Of a stretch of DNA of 64,000 nt, positions 58,621 through 64,000 are shown piece by piece. Where the stretch lies: contig CM043947.1 of the NCBI GenBank assembly GCA_014529385.2, positions 97,748,036 to 97,812,035 on the forward strand, in the 5' to 3' direction. Numbering within the stretch: the stretch's first letter is position 1; every line of letters starts with the position of its first letter. The stretch is from Adiantum capillus-veneris. Lineage: Eukaryota; Streptophyta; Polypodiopsida; Polypodiales; Pteridaceae. Both the position numbers and the translations under genes were made by a program. The notes below the pieces were generated by a model. That model searched no databases and had not been told where the DNA came from. It saw nothing but the letters and a program-made list of their open reading frames with translations.

Positions 58621-59799
58621 TTTTGTCATCCACACACACACACACACTTTTTTACCATCCACACAAACACACACACATAGTATTTTGGACATATTCCACA
58701 TACGACTATCACCCTTTGACATCACACACACACACACACACACATGCAGACATGCACACGCACACATAGTATATAATTCCATTGACATATCCAAAAAGTA
58801 AATAACAAGAAATCGCACAAGTGTTGACGACATGCTACCACAAATTTACTATTTCTTTACCTTGGCATGGGCAACTACCTCATTGGAAAATGAATGATGG
58901 ACAGATTTGGAGATAGAAGAAGGCTCCAAGCAAGAAACAACTGGGTTTTTAAATTAAGAAATAAGCGGTATGGCTTTTCTTTGTAAATATTTCCCGCATG
59001 GAGCAGTTTTTTATTTTTGGTGGAGGCACAAACCCTTGATTAAGTAAATAAATCTCCGGCGTCAAAGATATAGTTTCCTTTGTTTTGAATAATTGGAGAA
59101 AAGGGATAAGCCTAAATGGCTAAGGGGTATTTTTAGAAACGCCCGATGGGTGGATACACTTGCCCAAGAGAACAACTTGCACATGCTTAGTTAATGCACC
59201 AATTTCAAAAAACTATTGATATAAGTAACGATTTGTGCAAGAAACAGGAATGCAATTGTGTTGCGTAGGCTTTGAGAGGAACATAGGCATTCTATGCTCA
59301 ACTGCTAGTGCAAGTTTCAATAGATTGTATTGTGTAGGTTTTTTGAGAAACACACAAGTCCTCTAATTGCAACTAAGAGCGCACGAGCTGCAGTTGGCTA
59401 CTGTCAATGCACACAATCTATTGCTTTTGCACCTTACGGGTGGCCCTTGAGCCTTTTGGGTGATAGTAAGAGCACACACATCACCCTTCTCTTGTTGCGC
59501 AACCTCCTTATCACCCTAACATAAGCCCCTAGGACTCGCTACACACAATGTCTCTCTCTATATCACCCTACGAGCTACGAGTTGTGCAACCTCCTAATCA
59601 TCGTAAACGGTTGCCCCATAGCCTGGTTGCAAAACCTCTTTCTCATCCCAACCGTCTACAACGGATGGGCATAGCAACCAACAACACTACAAGGGATCAC
59701 TTGGTTACTGATGCCATTTTCCCAACGTCGATGGCGAGCGCCAGTATAAGAGTTGATAAAGATAGAGGGAGACATTGCTCAATTCAAAATTCAAATTTT
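58621..59799. other. Unassigned with CA microsatellites
   Basis: Several (CA)n tracts at 58630-58760; the remainder is unique-looking. Near 59310-59540 and 59560-59650 there are loosely repeated segments (GCAACCTCCT...ATCACC). No gene seen. Confidence 0.5.
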
Positions 59800-59990
59800 A
59801 ATTTTTTTCGCGTATACCGATGCCTATATCGATGCTTATACCAACGCCTATACCAATGCATATATCGACGCTCATACTGACACCCACACCAATATTTTTT
59901 TAATCGATGCATGTATCCATGTGTATATCGACGTCTATATCAGCACCTTTATAGACATCTGTATCGACGACCTGCTGCTTTACAATACCC
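59800..59990 (+). repeat. Dodecamer array, left
   Basis: About 15 diverged units of a 12-bp repeat near TATATCGACGCC. A related array in opposite orientation lies at 61205-61400. In one frame it reads as Tyr-x-Asp-Ala repeats, which is a by-product. Confidence 0.85.
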
Positions 59991-60019
59991 GAGAACTCAT
60001 TATCTATGTTTTCTCTCTT

Positions 60020-60219
60020 CTCCACACCGCGGCCGCCTCCATAGTTCCTCCTCATCTCCTCCTCGTTCCTTGCCGACCTTCATGGAGTTGCCTCTTTCGA
60101 CTTCTCATCTATGCTTCCGCCCATTTATACACAAAGAAGGTACATTTTTTTGTTGTATTTGTGTGAGAAAAATTGTGTTTGGGTGTGTGGATAACAATAA
60201 GCTTATGTTTTGTTTTTGT
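60020..60219. other. Spacer with GC-rich patch, no gene seen
   Basis: CCGCGGCCGCC-like patch near 60027-60040, then AT-rich sequence. No domain in any frame. Confidence 0.45.
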
Positions 60220-60450
60220 AGGTATTTGCTTGACCCTTCGTACTTCTCGTGCACTCACATTCTTTAAATGTGAGTGCTCCTTCTTTTTATTTCATGCACA
60301 CACACATACACATACATATTTGTGTTTCTATGTGTGGGTAAAAATGTTTATGCATTGTTTTTGCAGGTATTTGCTTGACTCTTCATACTTGTCGTACACT
60401 CACATCTTTAAATGTGAGTGCTTCTTCTTTTTATTTCATGCACACACGCA
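60220..60450 (+). repeat. Tandem duplication with two stem-loops
   Basis: A segment starting GGTATTTGCTTGAC occurs at about 60220 and again at about 60366, each followed by a stem-loop (GCACTCACAT...ATGTGAGTGC in copy 1, loop TCTTTAA) and TTCTTTTTATTTCATGCACA. Each copy is preceded by TTTTTGTAG or TTTTTGCAG, which looks like a splice acceptor. Confidence 0.8.
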
Positions 60451-60479
60451 TGTACACATAAATATACACACACATAATC

Positions 60480-61070
60480 ACTATTTATGATTATGATTAA
60501 GCTTATGATGCACATAATGAGAATGTTTATGGTTTTAACTATACCTTTATTGTTATGATTATGCTTATGATAATGCTTATGGTTATGGTTTACTTTTTGC
60601 TATGTCACTAACAATGGTTATTGTTTATTTTTTATTATGCTAGCAACAATGGTTATGGTTTTGATAACTCTTTTATGGTTATGTTTATGTTTATGTTTAT
60701 GTTTATGCTTATGATAGTGGCAACGGTTATGGTGTTATTTTTTTAAAAAAATATGGTATTTATATGGTTATGTCAGTGGCAATGGTTATGGTTTTGACAC
60801 CCTTTTATGGTCATGCTTATGCTTATGTTTATGGTTATGATAGTGGCAATGGTCATGATTTTCTTTATAATTAAGTAATTGGCATTGGTTAAAATTATGT
60901 GTTTTTTATGGTTAAGATAATCATTATGTTTAAATTTAAGGTTATGGTTTTTCTTACGGTTATCATTATGGTTATACTTATAGTTTTGTGTTTATTTATG
61001 GTGATGGTAATAGTTATGGTTATCATGGTTTTGATTATTTCAATTTCTAGTTTCATATTTATGGTCGTTT
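60480..61070 (+). repeat. TTATGG-rich low-complexity region
   Basis: Long diverged stretch of GGTTATGGTTATGCTTATG-like hexamers with interspersed GTGGCAATGG. Probably an old, degenerate (TTATGG)n satellite. Open frames in it are artefacts of composition. Confidence 0.8.
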
Positions 61071-61204
61071 GCTTAGCACTTCTTTAATTTTTTATGATGT
61101 ACTATCAATCTATATCAATACAAAGTGCAATTACATTTGCCTTCTTGAGTAGAGAGGTTGTGCCTCTGTTACTGCACCACATGTAGCAACAAATGGCACT
61201 ACTC

Positions 61205-61400
61205 TCTATTCAAAAACAATTACAGGTGAAAAATCGGTCTACGCGTCTATACAGGCATTTGTACAGGTGTCTCTATAGGAGTTGGTACAGGTGTCTATAC
61301 AGACGTCGATATAAGCATCTATAAACAGACGTCGGTATAGAAAGTGATTATACTGATGCGTATATAGACGCTACGAGTCCGACGCGTATAGGGATGCTTA
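61205..61400 (-). repeat. Dodecamer array, right (inverted)
   Basis: On the minus strand it reads TATATCGACGTCTGTATAGA-like units, related to 59800-59990. The outer flanks (about 59775-59800 and 61400-61430) also pair weakly (TTTGAAATTAAAAT type). Confidence 0.75.
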
Positions 61401-61440
61401 TTCTAACGTATTTTAATTTCAAACCACGTTTATTTTCATC

Positions 61441-62869
61441 GGTACAAACGTCGATTTTTGCGCGACGTGTTATAGTGCAAGAGCAAAAGCAGGGGTGTAA
61501 GCATCCAAGTACAAACGAGCATCTAAACGGCAGGTAACAAATGTTTTTTTCCGCACATGCACAAGGGAAGGCGTTTTTTATACGAGGTTATACACACACA
61601 AGGTGTTTTTAAGAGCATAATAAGTACTATAATTTAGTTTTTCTCTCTCCCAAAATCACACATACAGGTATATATACACACGAGAATGTTTCCACACACA
61701 TTTACACACATATAAAGGCTATGTTTATAGCCATCACTCTATGTATGGCAATAATAAGGCATTATCAATTTAGAAAAGTGTTGAAATATCGATTGATTTA
61801 TAGTTATATAAACATAAACTCACACGTGTATACACACAACATGCATGATTATGCAAAGTATTTTACTTTAGGATTTCACAGACATATGCATATACATGGG
61901 CAAATACACAAAAGTACACAATACACATATGGAATGTTTTCACATAACACATCGGCACTTACATAAGTAAATATACAATCATAGTGTAGCATTAAAGTAA
62001 AGCAAAGAGGATGATACTGATAAAATAGTACTAATCAACATCATAAAGCGTAGTGATGAAATTGCCGATTCTTGGATAATAAGTGTATACAAGAGAGATA
62101 ACACAGATGACGATGGAAAATAATAACCAGGTACTACGATACATGTGCTTTACCTACATAAGTTTCATTCGGGTTAGGATCATGTACTTAAACAAAGCTG
62201 TTAATTTATATTATGTGCTCTCCTTTGGAAAGGTTTATTATAAAAAAACCCACTAAGGGTTCTATTAAGTAAGTAAGCATAAATATGGAGGTTGATAAAA
62301 ATATGAAGCATTGATTATCACAACCTCATGTGAGGAAGAAAATCAATGTTTACTTCAAGATTTTTTTGAAAGAAGAGTGATATTACAAACAAAATACTGC
62401 CAAAATTTTTATAATTTAAGAAACTTAGCCTTAAAATAGAGAAATATCATAAGTAGACGAAGGTTTGGTTGAATTTGGATGCTAAAAAATAAGTGTATAT
62501 ACCATAGAATGTAACAATTGGGGGATTCATACAGATATATTTAAAAATACTCATAAAGTGGGGCAAAAGTTAGGACTATTACATAGGATATTAACCATAG
62601 GTGACTAATTATTGCTGGTAAACAGGGCTACAGGCAGACGGCTAGGATGAGCATCACTCGAGACATATTTAAGCTACAATAGATTCGGGACAAGCTCATG
62701 GCCACACATTGTATGCAAAAGAAAACCAAGCCAATAGCAATTAGGGACCCTATCTCCAAACCATGTAAACCCATCAAAATTTTCAAACACCATAATAGAC
62801 CCTACCTACATAGACGAGCTAAAGAAAACATAATATATGTTTAGGAGTATGGTTGGGGTCTGGGATGTG
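61441..62869. other. Unassigned, no supported gene
   Basis: AT-rich sequence with short CA patches; short open frames only. A weak copy of the dispersed signature lies at about 62310-62420. Confidence 0.5.
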
Positions 62870-63150
62870 ACTTCGATAACAAGCAGTGGGGATTGCTTGG
62901 ATACCTATCACCCATTTAGTACAAATTAGTTCTAACTAACTATACTTGTGGTTGGTTGGCAGGTAAAGATCCCTGCTCTCATATGAGAGGTGTTCTGGCT
63001 AAAACTCCTAGTATCAAAGTATCTTGTAATAAATTTTTATCAAGAAATTCTCCATTTTTTGTTCTTTACACAATATGGTTTGAAAATAGTATTTAAGTCT
63101 CTCAGTATATGATTCTGAATGAAGGGATTTAAAATTCAAACACACACAAA
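62870..63150 (+). repeat. Dispersed repeat R, diverged copy 3
   Basis: Shares GATTGCTTGGATACCT, TTGGCAGGTA, the TATATGATT...GAAGGGAT order and a following CACACAC patch with 6040-6350 and 11560-11750. Confidence 0.5.
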
Positions 63151-63267
63151 ATTTCCGAGGATACCTTTGGTCAGGTATCCATTGTATACTTGAGAAAACT
63201 TAAGACTGGTATGAGAATAATTTAATCTCTAATGGTGGGCTTAATACTTATACGGTGATTGATTTAG

Positions 63268-64000
63268 CATTTTTGGATTCCATCTCTCATTCGGTTGGGA
63301 TATGGAATAGAAGAAGACATTCTTGTTCCACCGATTGTTATCCAATGTATAATTTCTTGTTTCAAAGGTGTGGAATTTCACAAAAAGCTGCTTGATTTGG
63401 AGAAACAAGCTATAATCACCCACTATATATCAGTTTTAAACACAACCTCTGTTAATGACTGGCTCTCTTTACTACTTCTTTCTAAGAAAGAGAAGGAAAA
63501 GCTTTTAGAGGCATTTAGTGCCTTCTTAGCCAAATTACCCATTATTAATGCCCAAGATAGTTTAGATCTTGATTTTTATTTCACTTCTTTTCCCACTATT
63601 TTGAACAAGTCGTATTTCATCAATAACCTCCCCGTTGTCCCTATAGAAATTAAGTATTCAAAAAAAGTTATTGATCCTCTTCTAGATCTAGACCTTCTTG
63701 AAGAAGAAGACAAAGAAGCTCTGAACTTTCTAGCAAATGCAAATAATATATCCTAAGAACGAACCGTTTCTAAATATTTTTTGGAAGTAATCCCACTCCT
63801 ACCACCCAGTCAAGTTGAACTGGATGCTATTCGACTTGAGTGCAAGCTCTAGGATTATGAAATATTGAACCACCATGCACCATTTACAATTTGTTTGCTA
63901 GGTTTTCTTTGAAGCATTCCCATAGACATTGTCGAGCAATGTAAAACCATAGCCCTACATTCCAAACATCTCTTATCACAAGATTTTCTCCTCGAGCTTA
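63268..64000 (+). pseudogene. Unrecognised broken gene running off the right edge
   Basis: An open frame from 63268 (just after a TAG that may be a splice acceptor) to a TAA at 63754-63756. The same frame stays protein-like to the window end, with only a TAG (about 63850) and a TGA (about 63910). The protein is hydrophobic and leucine-rich with an SKKEKEKLLEAF helix-like segment and an acidic LLDLDLLEEEDKEAL stretch. I recognise no family. The three single stops in a frame that otherwise reads well suggest a decayed exon of a transposon or host gene. Confidence 0.4.

Noticed and set aside
59753-60166. Frames with Tyr-x-Asp-Ala repeats that look like a repetitive secreted protein
   Set aside because: They arise from the 12-bp array; the array also occurs inverted without an ORF, and no signal peptide or other domain follows convincingly.

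Overview
The window looks like repeat-rich nuclear DNA of a land plant. It has nested Ty1/copia and Ty3/gypsy LTR retrotransposons, gypsy elements with a second RNase H domain (a plant Tat-lineage trait), a LINE remnant, CACGTG boxes, very short GT-AG introns and many long microsatellites. I cannot name the species; the density and age mix of repeats would fit a large genome such as that of a fern, lycophyte or gymnosperm. I see no convincing host housekeeping gene and no tRNA or rRNA gene.

Layout. 0-4.5 kb: two decayed gypsy gag copies (+) and a LINE tail (-). 5-9.6 kb: an element or duplication with about 1.1-kb inverted arms. 11.5-12.5 kb: a dispersed repeat fused to a truncated LTR. 12.5-17.8 kb: a 3'-truncated gypsy element (-). 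17.8-22.4 kb: dispersed repeats. 22.5-25.1 kb: a non-autonomous copia-type element (-) that carries a gypsy fragment and a minisatellite. 25.4-26.6 kb: a decayed LTR end with a primer-binding site. 27.2-54.0 kb: one large nest. 54.0-55.1 kb: the far side of the minisatellite and a copia-type 3' end. 55-64 kb: mostly unassigned, with a dodecamer inverted array, duplicated stem-loops and a broken ORF at the right edge.

The nest at 27.2-54.0 kb is the main discovery. A DNA transposon with 27-bp terminal inverted repeats (24/27 matching) was later interrupted by an intact-looking copia element (5-bp duplication TCTAG) and by an 11.8-kb gypsy element (4-bp duplication). A solo LTR (duplication GGGTT) sits inside one gypsy LTR. 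Without these insertions the transposon is about 9.8 kb and holds four genes in two convergent pairs: a DDE-transposase-like gene (+), an acidic protein of unknown function (-), a protein joining a histone H3 domain to a Ulp1/C48-type cysteine protease and a lysine-rich SPxK tail (+), and a second unknown protein (-). Between the two pairs lies a 1.1-kb GC-rich array of a motif near ACGACGCGATAGGCG, set in alternating orientation as inverted pairs about 43 bp apart. I know of no described transposon with this combination.

The transposon genes and the retroelements are all broken. Most breaks in the retroelements are in-frame stops, mainly TAG, in otherwise open frames, which fits cytosine-methylation decay. 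The copia insertion looks youngest (its two 143-bp LTRs show one visible difference).
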